Shown here piece by piece: positions 6,968 through 13,215 of a DNA stretch of 16,041 nt (the stretch's first letter is position 1; each line of letters opens with the position of its first letter). Under the pieces are notes generated by a model. It was not told where the DNA came from and did not search any database. It saw only the letters and a list, made by a program, of their open reading frames with translations. Source of the stretch: an uncultured Lachnospiraceae bacterium (lineage in GTDB: Bacteria; Bacillota_A; Clostridia; Lachnospirales; Lachnospiraceae). The stretch is from assembly GCA_910585855.1 (NCBI GenBank), contig CAJUGZ010000023.1, positions 1 through 16,041 of the forward strand. The letters run 5' to 3'. Made by a program: the position numbers and the translations under genes.

Positions 6968-7318
6968 CTATAACCCCAATAAAATAAGCATCATCATCCC
7001 TAACAAAATAACAGAATTCCCAATACTCCCAATCCATGAAAATAAAAAAAAGATTTCCTCTTCTTCAAAACTTTGAATCCCCAGATACAAACCGCAGCCA
7101 GAAAGAAACACTGCCACAATCCCAAGAACCCCAATTTCCAGTCCGCCTTCTCCTCTGTTTTGAAATGAAATCCAAACCGCTGCCATGCAAGCAAAGGCAG
7201 CACCAATCGCAAAAAATGTTGAGATCATCCCTCCTATTGATTGACTTTTATCAGAAAATTTATACCTTCTATGATTTTTGCTGTTTTTATTTCCATTTGT
7301 TTTCTTGTTCAAGCTCAA
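6968..7318 (-). CDS. Small membrane protein, DUF6142-like
   Basis: The 116-residue product has a basic N-terminal tail (about residues 1-30, rich in Lys, Asn and Arg) followed by three predicted membrane segments at about 31-50, 60-78 and 90-114. The layout and wording resemble small Clostridia proteins annotated as DUF6142, whose function is unknown to me. The start is TTG at 7316-7318, preceded by GGAAAGGA at 7 nt and placed one base after the VanZ-like stop, so translation is probably coupled. No in-frame ATG occurs before residue 31. It is the last gene of the pyrE transcription unit and ends beside repeat C. Confidence 0.65.
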   Translation of the reverse strand: MSLNKKTNGNKNSKNHRRYKFSDKSQSIGGMISTFFAIGAAFACMAAVWISFQNRGEGGLEIGVLGIVAVFLSGCGLYLGIQSFEEEEIFFLFSWIGSIGNSVILLGMMMLILLGL

Positions 7319-7319
7319 T

Positions 7320-7772
7320 CTACATTCCTTTCCATTTTCTAATATGCCATCCTATCCAGAAGAAAAAATAACCCAACATCCCGCCTATTGTATTTAAAAG
7401 CAAATCATCTACATCAAAGCTGCCTACCTTACATAAAAGCTGTATTAATTCTATTGTCAAACTAAACAGGAAGGTTAGGCAGGTTACGGTATAGCATCTT
7501 CTTGTTCTCTTTGCCAAAAACGGAAGGAAAAAACCAAACGGCATCAAACCTACCACATTTCCTACCAAATTCAGCAAAACTGCTGTCGTTCCTAATATTT
7601 CTCTGTAGTGCCAAAATCGCCAGATTTCCTTAAATAAGACCAAATTATAACGGTATGTTTTTTCTGTATTTGTTCGTCCAAACATTTCTGCAAACAACAA
7701 AAAATATACCAATGCAATCAGGTACAGAAAAAAAGCTATCCAGCCTGCCATCTTCCATCCTTTTTGATTCAC
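7320..7772 (-). CDS. VanZ-like family membrane protein
   Basis: The 150-residue protein has four predicted membrane segments (about 9-27, 61-84, 95-113 and 125-143). It shows the VanZ-like pattern: a conserved N-G-N-type segment in LNLVGNVVGLMPFGFFLP, a Glu and Gln in LTIELIQLL, and the aspartate-rich FDVDDLLLNTIGGMLGY near the C-terminus. VanZ of enterococci gives low teicoplanin resistance, but most chromosomal homologues have no known role, and no other van genes are present. AAAGGGG lies 11 nt before the ATG. It sits 15 nt after the small membrane gene and 1 nt before the DUF6142-like gene. Confidence 0.88.
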   Translation of the reverse strand: MNQKGWKMAGWIAFFLYLIALVYFLLFAEMFGRTNTEKTYRYNLVLFKEIWRFWHYREILGTTAVLLNLVGNVVGLMPFGFFLPFLAKRTRRCYTVTCLTFLFSLTIELIQLLCKVGSFDVDDLLLNTIGGMLGYFFFWIGWHIRKWKGM

Positions 7773-7787
7773 ATTCTGACCCCTTTA

Positions 7788-7940
7788 TCAAAATAATATC
7801 TTTGATTTATTTTTCAGCAAAGCCGCTCCTGCAACAATCGATATAATTCCTGTTACAATCCCTGTTACCAAAAGAATTACACCTACTGTAATACTGGCTG
7901 CTCCGGCTCGCCCCATTGTTTTATATGCCTCTTCTCCCAT
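7788..7940 (-). CDS. 50-residue single-span membrane protein
   Basis: A short gene encodes 50 residues, starting MGEEAYKTMGRAGAASITVG and ending in a lysine-rich tail. The middle (about 15-42) is one continuous hydrophobic, glycine-rich membrane segment. The ribosome binding site GGGAGG stands 7 nt before the ATG, stronger than those of many neighbours. It lies 21 nt after pyrE and 15 nt before the VanZ-like gene, so it is embedded in the operon. I recall similar short proteins in Lachnospiraceae genomes but know no function. The quality of the start site and the spacing argue that it is translated. Confidence 0.8.
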   Translation of the reverse strand: MGEEAYKTMGRAGAASITVGVILLVTGIVTGIISIVAGAALLKNKSKILF

Positions 7941-7961
7941 CCTTCTGCCTCCCTTTTTCTT

Positions 7962-8639
7962 TTATTTGGATGCTCCGTACTGCTGATAATAAGCATCAAT
8001 CGCTGCTTTTATTGTATCGTCAATAATCACTTTTCCTTTATATGGACGGTTATAAAGATACTCCATAATCTCTTCCATTGTTACAATAGCCGCAGTTTCC
8101 ATCTCATAAGTGTCTTTGATTTCTGCAAGCGCACTCTTTTTTCCATGCCCCCGTTCCATTCGGTCAACGGAAACAATCAGACCAACCAGACTAATCTTAC
8201 CCTGTGCCTGTACAATCGGCAGCGTTTCCTGAATAGAAGTTCCTGCTGTTGTAACATCTTCAATAATCAATACACGATCTCCGTCCTGAATCGGACTTCC
8301 AAGCAAAATTCCAGTATCTCCATGATCTTTTGCTTCTTTTCGATTGGAACAATACCGAACATCCACTTGATATAATTCACTGATTTCCATTGCAGTTGCA
8401 ACAGAAAGAGGAATTCCTTTATAAGCCGGTCCGAATAAGACATCAAATTCCAATCCAAACTTATCCTGAATCGCCTTTGCATAAAATTCACCCAATTTTT
8501 TAAGCTGTGCACCGGTACGATAAAAACCAGTATTAATAAAAAACGGTGATTTTCTGCCGCTTTTCGTTATAAAGTCACCAAACTTCAAAACTCCACAATC
8601 CACCATAAATCCGATAAAATCCTGCTTATACTGCTCCAT
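7962..8639 (-). CDS. pyrE: Orotate phosphoribosyltransferase
   Basis: It attaches orotate to PRPP to give OMP, the fifth step of UMP synthesis. The protein has 225 residues. It shows FGPAYKGIPLS (about 69-79), the flexible active-site loop NRKEAKDHGDTG (about 99-110) and the PRPP-binding motif VLIIEDVTTAGTS (about 123-135). GAGGAAAG precedes the ATG. It is the first gene of a unit with three small membrane-protein genes, and other pyr genes are absent. A strong promoter with two TACTA-N5-TAGTA palindromes lies upstream, so repressor control is likely. No PyrR-type attenuator is visible in the roughly 70-nt leader. Confidence 0.97.
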   Translation of the reverse strand: MEQYKQDFIGFMVDCGVLKFGDFITKSGRKSPFFINTGFYRTGAQLKKLGEFYAKAIQDKFGLEFDVLFGPAYKGIPLSVATAMEISELYQVDVRYCSNRKEAKDHGDTGILLGSPIQDGDRVLIIEDVTTAGTSIQETLPIVQAQGKISLVGLIVSVDRMERGHGKKSALAEIKDTYEMETAAIVTMEEIMEYLYNRPYKGKVIIDDTIKAAIDAYYQQYGASK

Positions 8640-8654
8640 ATGTTCACTTTCCTC

Positions 8655-8669
8655 TACTAAGATTTAGTA
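8655..8669. promoter_or_regulatory. Operator-like palindrome TACTA-N5-TAGTA, copy 2 (pyrE leader)
   Basis: The palindrome is TACTA-AGATT-TAGTA, extended by one more base pair on each side (8654-8670). It lies in the pyrE leader between the predicted transcript start and the ribosome binding site, about 40-50 nt downstream of that start. As RNA it would also form a short hairpin. It shares half-sites and spacing with the copies at 195-209 and 8704-8718. Confidence 0.6.
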
Positions 8670-8703
8670 GTTTTTCCTTTCCTAATATTTTTATGGATAA
8701 ACA

Positions 8704-8718
8704 TACTAATTTGTAGTA
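8704..8718. promoter_or_regulatory. Operator-like palindrome TACTA-N5-TAGTA, copy 3 (over the pyrE -10)
   Basis: The palindrome TACTA-ATTTG-TAGTA, extended one base pair each side (8703-8719), overlaps the pyrE -10 hexamer and the expected transcript start. Binding here would block RNA polymerase. Its centre is 49 bp from that of copy 2. GntR-type regulators often bind TAC...GTA-like palindromes, but the regulator cannot be named from this window. Confidence 0.65.
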
Positions 8719-8743
8719 TAGCATTATATTTTTCAATATTCAA
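8715..8743 (-). promoter_or_regulatory. pyrE: pyrE promoter (extended -10)
   Basis: On the minus strand TTGAAT (8738-8743) is followed after 17 bp by TATACT (8715-8720), with TGC directly before it as an extended -10. A transcript would start near 8708, about 70 nt before the pyrE ATG. The -10 is covered by an operator-like palindrome. Confidence 0.7.
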
Positions 8744-8814
8744 GGGCTATTCCCAAAGTTATTGCTATTTTTCTTGAATCACCAAAAAATTTTTTAGATT
8801 CTTATTTTTTTCTA

Positions 8815-8843
8815 TTCTCATTTTTTAAAAATCATGTTATACT
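8815..8843 (+). promoter_or_regulatory. Plus-strand promoter before the threonine aldolase remnant
   Basis: TTCTCA (8815-8820) and TATACT (8838-8843) are 17 bp apart, and TGT before the -10 gives an extended -10. It lies 34 bp before the ATG of the broken aldolase and would now drive the DUF1294 gene. It diverges from the pyrE promoter. Confidence 0.5.
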
Positions 8844-8876
8844 TAGCTGATTATACTTCAATAAGGAGAAGATCAT

Positions 8877-8972
8877 ATGATTTCATTTGGAAATGATTAT
8901 ACGACTAGTGTACATCCAAAAATTTTACAACAATTAATAACAAAAGAAACGCAATTCATCCCACCACTTTAG
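8877..8972 (+). pseudogene. N-terminal remnant of a threonine aldolase-like gene
   Basis: The frame has a good start (AAGGAG, 8-9 nt before ATG) and encodes 31 residues before TAG. The first 22 or so, beginning MISFGNDY and including VHPKILQQL, resemble the N-terminus of low-specificity L-threonine aldolases of Clostridia, which cleave threonine to glycine and acetaldehyde. The resemblance then stops abruptly and the remaining roughly 300 residues are absent. The break coincides with a hairpin that looks like an IS200/IS605 end, suggesting insertion followed by deletion. Assignment rests on a short stretch. Confidence 0.5.
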
Positions 8973-8990
8973 AAGTGGAGGTTAGAAGGG
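8950..8990 (+). mobile_element. Possible IS200/IS605-type end remnant
   Basis: The stretch GCAATTCATCCCACCACTT followed by TAG and AAGTGGAGG forms a small hairpin (CCACTT/AAGTGG). The wording resembles the right ends of IS200/IS605 elements, where TTCATC precedes an imperfect hairpin. No tnpA or tnpB is present, so this would be a scar. It starts where the aldolase similarity ends. Confidence 0.35.
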
Positions 8991-9058
8991 AACAAGGACG
9001 CTGAAATTAAACAGATAAGAGAAGTACTTAACCAATAATGAAAGGATGGATTTTATTT

Positions 9059-9337
9059 ATGAAAATTCCACTTATAAAATTTATAGTTGTATATTTATTG
9101 TGCATAAATTTTTTTGCTTTTCTTTTAATGAGAATTGATAAGCAAAGAGCGATCCGTCATAAATGGCGTATTTCAGAAAAAAGACTGTTTTTATCTGCTC
9201 TATTAGGAGGCAGCCTTGGTTCTATGTTGGGAATGTATTTCTTTCATCATAAAACCAGACATTGGTATTTTAAATATGGTATTCCTCTTCTGTTTCTTTT
9301 GCAGATCCTCTTTTTTCTCTGGTTAAATAAAATATAG
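9059..9337 (+). CDS. DUF1294 family membrane protein
   Basis: The 92-residue product has predicted membrane segments at about 4-22, 42-60 and 72-90. It carries the DUF1294 pattern: a DKQRA segment after the first membrane span, RISEKRLF before the second, a glycine-rich GGSLGSMLGMYFF, and HHKTRHWYFKYGIP before the last. The function of this family is not established. The frame opens at 9038, but that ATG overlaps a stop codon and lacks a binding site, while the ATG at 9059 has AAAGGATGGA 8 nt before it. It is convergent with the deaminase gene, 13 bp apart, with no evident terminator between. Confidence 0.88.
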   Translation: MKIPLIKFIVVYLLCINFFAFLLMRIDKQRAIRHKWRISEKRLFLSALLGGSLGSMLGMYFFHHKTRHWYFKYGIPLLFLLQILFFLWLNKI

Positions 9338-9350
9338 GGAAGTTTTTAAA

Positions 9351-9785
9351 TTATTCCTCAAAATGTTCCAATATATGGGCGGGATATGCTTTTGTCCAGT
9401 GGTATGGCTGCAATTCACCTAATGTGACAAATTGCAGAACATCATCATTTGTAGTAACTGCTACCTGCACATCCTCTCCCCAGAATCTTAACCGCTCTTG
9501 GCATATTCCACAGGGGGAAAGAACTTTATAAGGAGCTTTTTCATCTTCTCGAACCAAACACATACAATGTGTAACCTTTTCATTATATTTATGAGCTTCT
9601 AATATTGCCCCTGTTTCAATACATAAAATAGCCGAAGCGTTCGCTGTATCAATACTGACACTTGTAAAATAATGTCCGTTCGCCGTATGTATTACTCCAG
9701 CTCCACCCCATCCAATAGGATAGCGCTTTTCTATCAATGCTACAGCTTGGCAATACATTTCTCTCTCAATGTCAGCGTTTCTCAT
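9351..9785 (-). CDS. Cytidine deaminase family protein (Cdd/blasticidin-S deaminase-like)
   Basis: This is a zinc-dependent deaminase of the CDA fold that probably deaminates cytidine or deoxycytidine in pyrimidine salvage. From the ATG at 9785 (GGGAGG 10 nt upstream) it has 144 residues. Zinc and catalytic residues are C55 and E57 in ILCIETGAI and C92 and C95 in SPCGICQER. The usual His/Cys-Ala-Glu is Cys-Ile-Glu here. The nucleoside-binding FTSVSIDTANASA (about 40-52) is recognisable. A blasticidin-type deaminase is an alternative. A 23-bp perfect palindrome lies about 65 bp upstream. It is probably a single-gene unit. Confidence 0.85.
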   Translation of the reverse strand: MRNADIEREMYCQAVALIEKRYPIGWGGAGVIHTANGHYFTSVSIDTANASAILCIETGAILEAHKYNEKVTHCMCLVREDEKAPYKVLSPCGICQERLRFWGEDVQVAVTTNDDVLQFVTLGELQPYHWTKAYPAHILEHFEE

Positions 9786-9847
9786 ATTATAATAGCCTCC
9801 CAATTGTGATTTGATAATTTATCTATATCTTCTTATAAAATATTTCA

Positions 9848-9870
9848 TAAAAATTTACAGTAAATTTTTA
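9848..9870. promoter_or_regulatory. 23-bp perfect palindrome upstream of the deaminase gene
   Basis: The sequence TAAAAATTTAC-A-GTAAATTTTTA is a perfect inverted repeat with 11-bp arms around one base. It lies 63-85 bp upstream of the deaminase ATG, where a minus-strand promoter is expected, and 25 bp from repeat F. A repressor site is the simplest reading; no U-run follows it, so it is unlikely to be a terminator. Confidence 0.45.
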
Positions 9871-9894
9871 CGCTCTGCTCTTTGCTGGCAGTAC

Positions 9895-10060
9895 ACAGCC
9901 CAAATCCGAAACAAGGTCTGCAGAGGGTCATCATTTCCCGTCGGCATTTAGACGCTGTGTTGCTGTATTTTAGCGTCTTATGTGTCCGCTATGAAAATAG
10001 GAAATGCTAAGCGCAAGCGAGCCCGGTGCAGACCTTGTTTCGGATTTGGGCGTCCTCCCC
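9895..10060 (+). repeat. Structured repeat F (same ends, different core)
   Basis: It starts with ACAG (9895-9898) and ends with CGTCCTCCCC (10051-10060), as in copies A to E. The arms 9899-9922 and 10027-10050 are perfectly complementary over 24 nt. The core is only about 100 bp and shares no obvious sequence with the other copies. It contains its own stems: CATTTCC/GGAAATG (9932-9938 with 10000-10006) and GACGCT/AGCGTC (9951-9956 with 9972-9977). It ends 13 bp from the aspS stop codon, tail to tail. No gene is visible inside. Confidence 0.75.
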
Positions 10061-10072
10061 CTGCGAAAATCT

Positions 10073-11857
10073 TTATTTTAATTTTACAGCAATCGACAAC
10101 TCCTCCAACTGTTTTTCTTCTACTATATCAGGTGCACCACTCATTAAACAAGAAGCATCCTTTACTTTCGGAAAGGCAATAACATCTCGAATATTGTATT
10201 CTTTTGCCATCAGCATAACCAAACGATCTAACCCATAAGCAAGTCCTGCATGAGGCGGCACTCCATACTGAAATGCCTGCAGCAAAAATCCAAATCGTTC
10301 ATACGCAGATTCTTTTGTAAAACCAAGTACTTCAAACATTTTTTCCTGTACATCGCTTTGATAAATTCGGACGCTTCCTCCTCCGATTTCTACCCCATTT
10401 AATGTAATATCATATGCTTTTGCCCGCACTTTTCCGGGATCGGTATCTAAAAGAGGCAAATCTTCTTCTACAGGCATTGTAAATGGATGATGCATTGCCA
10501 CATAACGGTTTTCTTCTTCTGAAAACTCAAAAAGCGGAAAATCCGTAATCCATAAAAATTTATATTCATCATTCTTTAAAAGTCCCTGCTGCTTTGCCAG
10601 TTCTAACCGAAGCGCACCTAATACAGTATAAACAAGACTATTTTTATCTGCAGCAAAAAGCAGTAAATCTCCCGGTTTTCCTTCTAACCGTTCTACAATA
10701 TTTTTTAATTCTTCTTCTGTCATAAATTTTGCAAAAGAAGATTTATAATTTCCGTTTTCGTCAATTACAAGATAAGCAAGTCCTTTTGCTCCTATTCCTT
10801 TTGCAAAATCTACCAGTGCATCTATTTTCTTTCGAGGCATCCCTGCCTGACCGCTTACATTTATTCCACGAACCGATCCGCCCTCTTTTAACGCTCCGGT
10901 AAATACACCAAATCCGCAGTTTTCAACTAAATCGGAAATATTTTTTAGTTCCATTCCAAAACGAATATCCGGCTTATCCGAACCAAAGCGATCCATTGCC
11001 TCCTGCCAGCTCATCCGCTGAAACGGCAGTTCTACTTTTATCTGTAACACTTCCTGAAATAACGTTGCTAATAACCGTTCATTTACCTCAATGACATCAT
11101 CGATATCCACAAATGACAGTTCCATATCAATCTGTGTAAATTCCGGCTGTCTGTCTGCACGCAAATCTTCATCCCGATAGCACCTTGCCAACTGAAAATA
11201 ACGGTCATATCCTGAACACATCAAAAGTTGTTTAAATATCTGCGGAGACTGCGGCAAAGCATAAAAACTCCCCGGATGGATTCGGCTAGGAACAAGATAA
11301 TCCCTTGCCCCTTCTGGTGTACTTTTACAAAGTGTCGGTGTTTCAATTTCTAAAAAACCCTCTTGTGCTAAAAATGCTCTTGTTAAAGTAGCAATTTTAC
11401 TTCTCATCATCAAATTTCTCTGTAAGTCAGGTCTTCTTAAATCCAAATAACGGTACTTTAAACGTACTTCATCTTTGGTCTGTGAATGTTCCTCAATCGG
11501 AAAAGGAGGCGTCAGCGATTCTGATAAAATTCTTATTTCCAGTGCCCGTACTTCTAATTCTCCTGTCAGCATAGTTGGATTGACTGCACCAGAGCGTGCT
11601 TCTACTCTTCCCACTACTGCAATTACAAATTCACTGCGAAGTGTTCCTGCTTTCGCAAATCCCTCTTCTCCTACCGAATCTGTATCAAATACAATCTGCA
11701 GTAATCCCGAACGATCTCTTAAATCTACAAAAATTAAACTTCCTAAATTTCTTCTCTTCTGCACCCATCCCATTACAGTAACCGTTTCTCCAATATTTTG
11801 GCTGGTTACTTCAGTACAGCGATGCGTTCTTTTTAGTCCTTTCATTGACTCTGCCAT
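10073..11857 (-). CDS. aspS: Aspartyl-tRNA synthetase
   Basis: This class II enzyme charges tRNA-Asp in the cytoplasm. Its 594 residues match the long bacterial form. Order: an N-terminal OB-fold anticodon-binding domain (about 1-110, with MGWVQKRRNLGSLIFVDLRD), the catalytic core with motif 2 in ARCYRDEDLRADRQPEFTQ, the bacterial GAD insertion in the middle, and motif 3 in GLAYGLDRLVMLM near the end. GAGGAAG precedes the ATG. It follows hisS by 59 nt, an arrangement common in Firmicutes. Whether it is the strict or the tRNA-Asn-charging type cannot be settled by reading. No T-box leader is visible. Confidence 0.97.
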   Translation of the reverse strand: MAESMKGLKRTHRCTEVTSQNIGETVTVMGWVQKRRNLGSLIFVDLRDRSGLLQIVFDTDSVGEEGFAKAGTLRSEFVIAVVGRVEARSGAVNPTMLTGELEVRALEIRILSESLTPPFPIEEHSQTKDEVRLKYRYLDLRRPDLQRNLMMRSKIATLTRAFLAQEGFLEIETPTLCKSTPEGARDYLVPSRIHPGSFYALPQSPQIFKQLLMCSGYDRYFQLARCYRDEDLRADRQPEFTQIDMELSFVDIDDVIEVNERLLATLFQEVLQIKVELPFQRMSWQEAMDRFGSDKPDIRFGMELKNISDLVENCGFGVFTGALKEGGSVRGINVSGQAGMPRKKIDALVDFAKGIGAKGLAYLVIDENGNYKSSFAKFMTEEELKNIVERLEGKPGDLLLFAADKNSLVYTVLGALRLELAKQQGLLKNDEYKFLWITDFPLFEFSEEENRYVAMHHPFTMPVEEDLPLLDTDPGKVRAKAYDITLNGVEIGGGSVRIYQSDVQEKMFEVLGFTKESAYERFGFLLQAFQYGVPPHAGLAYGLDRLVMLMAKEYNIRDVIAFPKVKDASCLMSGAPDIVEEKQLEELSIAVKLK

Positions 11858-11916
11858 TTTTCTTCCTCACTTTTTTCTTTTTTCTATTCTCCACGTTTCA
11901 TTGAATCTATAAAAAT

Positions 11917-13179
11917 TTATAATTTAAAAGAATCCTTAAAAAACTTTTTAAATTCCGTATATCCTTCTTTTTCAAGCTGTTCTATTTGAAATTTTTTATT
12001 TTTATTCATCCGCATCAAACTTACCTGAGCTCCGCTCTCCCGCTCTTTTTGTGCATCTGTAATAATCTTGCAAAGTTCCTCTCCCGCAATCCCTTTTTCG
12101 ATTAAAAAAGTAACTTTCTTCTCTGTTTGTGGAACCTGAAATCCCTGTTCCATCAAAAGCATAATAATTCGTTCAAAACCGATTGAAAAACCGCAGGCAG
12201 GCAAATCTGTTCCAGTAAACTGTCCTATCATCTTATCATAACGTCCGCCGCCGCCGCAGCTTGCATGAAACTGTGGTATAGCAATTTCAAAGATTGTTCC
12301 GGTATAATAGGACATCCCTCTTACCAAAGAAACATCCCATATCATTTTAAAATCGGCTGTTTTGGTCTGGCTGACACTATCTATAATCTCTTTTAAGTGT
12401 TCTGTTACAGAATCTTCTAATTCCGTTCCTAATGTTTCTGTTAAAAATTCTAATGGATTTTCTGCATGTTCTAGTCCTCGAAGCAGTGTCAGATATTTTT
12501 CTACACTTTCCTTTGAAAAACCACTTTCCAAAAGTTCTGCTTCCACTCCCTCTAGTTTTATCTTATCCAGCTTATCTAATATAATAAATACTCTGTCATA
12601 ACAGCTTTCTTCAAATCCACTGTATGACGCCATTGCTTTTAAAATTCGTCTGTCATTGATACGAATTTCAAAACCAGAAAATCCTAACTTGCCAAGTGTA
12701 GCAGTAGTAGCAAGAATCAGTTCTATTTCTGCCAGATTTGAAGCCTCTCCTAAAATATCAATATCACACTGATAAAACTGCCGATAGCGTCCCTTTTGCG
12801 GATTATCTGCCCGCCATACACTTCCAATCTGCAGTGCCTTAAATGGTGTAGAAAGCTTACTGCTGTTATTCGAATAATAACGAACCAATGGAACGGTTAA
12901 ATCATAGCGAAGCCCACTGTCTATTAAATCTGTTTCACTCTCTGCCTGCTCTAAATTTAATTTTTCCCCTCGTTTTAAAATCTTAAAAATTAACTTTTCA
13001 TTTTCTCCGCCCTGCTTACTGTTTAAATTTTCAATATGTTCCACACTAGGGGTTTCTATTGTTTGAAATCCAAACTTTTTATATGTTTCTTTAATCACAC
13101 GAATCACATATTCACGAACTTCCATTTCGGAAGGTAAAATATCTTTCATACCCGTAACAGGTTTTTTTATCAGTCCCAT
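11917..13179 (-). CDS. hisS: Histidyl-tRNA synthetase
   Basis: This class II enzyme charges tRNA-His. From the ATG at 13179 (AAGGAG 7 nt upstream) it has 420 residues; the frame opens eight codons earlier without a good site. It carries motif 2 as VWRADNPQKGRYRQFYQCD, the histidine-binding LVRGMSYYTG, the glycine-rich CGGGGRYDKM and motif 3 as CGFSIGFERI. The motif 2 wording GRYRQFYQCDIDILG is nearer to the archaeal/eukaryotic form (GRYREFYQCDFDIAG type) than to the typical bacterial GRYRQFHQ form. The short C-terminal anticodon-binding domain is present. It lies 36 nt after the SMI1/KNR4-family gene and 59 nt before aspS. Confidence 0.95.
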   Translation of the reverse strand: MGLIKKPVTGMKDILPSEMEVREYVIRVIKETYKKFGFQTIETPSVEHIENLNSKQGGENEKLIFKILKRGEKLNLEQAESETDLIDSGLRYDLTVPLVRYYSNNSSKLSTPFKALQIGSVWRADNPQKGRYRQFYQCDIDILGEASNLAEIELILATTATLGKLGFSGFEIRINDRRILKAMASYSGFEESCYDRVFIILDKLDKIKLEGVEAELLESGFSKESVEKYLTLLRGLEHAENPLEFLTETLGTELEDSVTEHLKEIIDSVSQTKTADFKMIWDVSLVRGMSYYTGTIFEIAIPQFHASCGGGGRYDKMIGQFTGTDLPACGFSIGFERIIMLLMEQGFQVPQTEKKVTFLIEKGIAGEELCKIITDAQKERESGAQVSLMRMNKNKKFQIEQLEKEGYTEFKKFFKDSFKL

Positions 13180-13215
13180 TTCATTTCTCCTTATTATCAT
13201 CATTATTTTTTAATC

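Noticed and set aside
6790..6987. Plus-strand ORF of 65 codons in repeat C and similar small ORFs in repeats B and D
   Set aside because: They translate the repeat core in the same frame, run into copy-specific arms, lack convincing ribosome binding sites, and the equivalent frame is broken in copy E.
9038..9058. Earlier start codon for the DUF1294 gene
   Set aside because: It overlaps a stop codon and lacks a Shine-Dalgarno sequence, whereas the ATG at 9059 has one.
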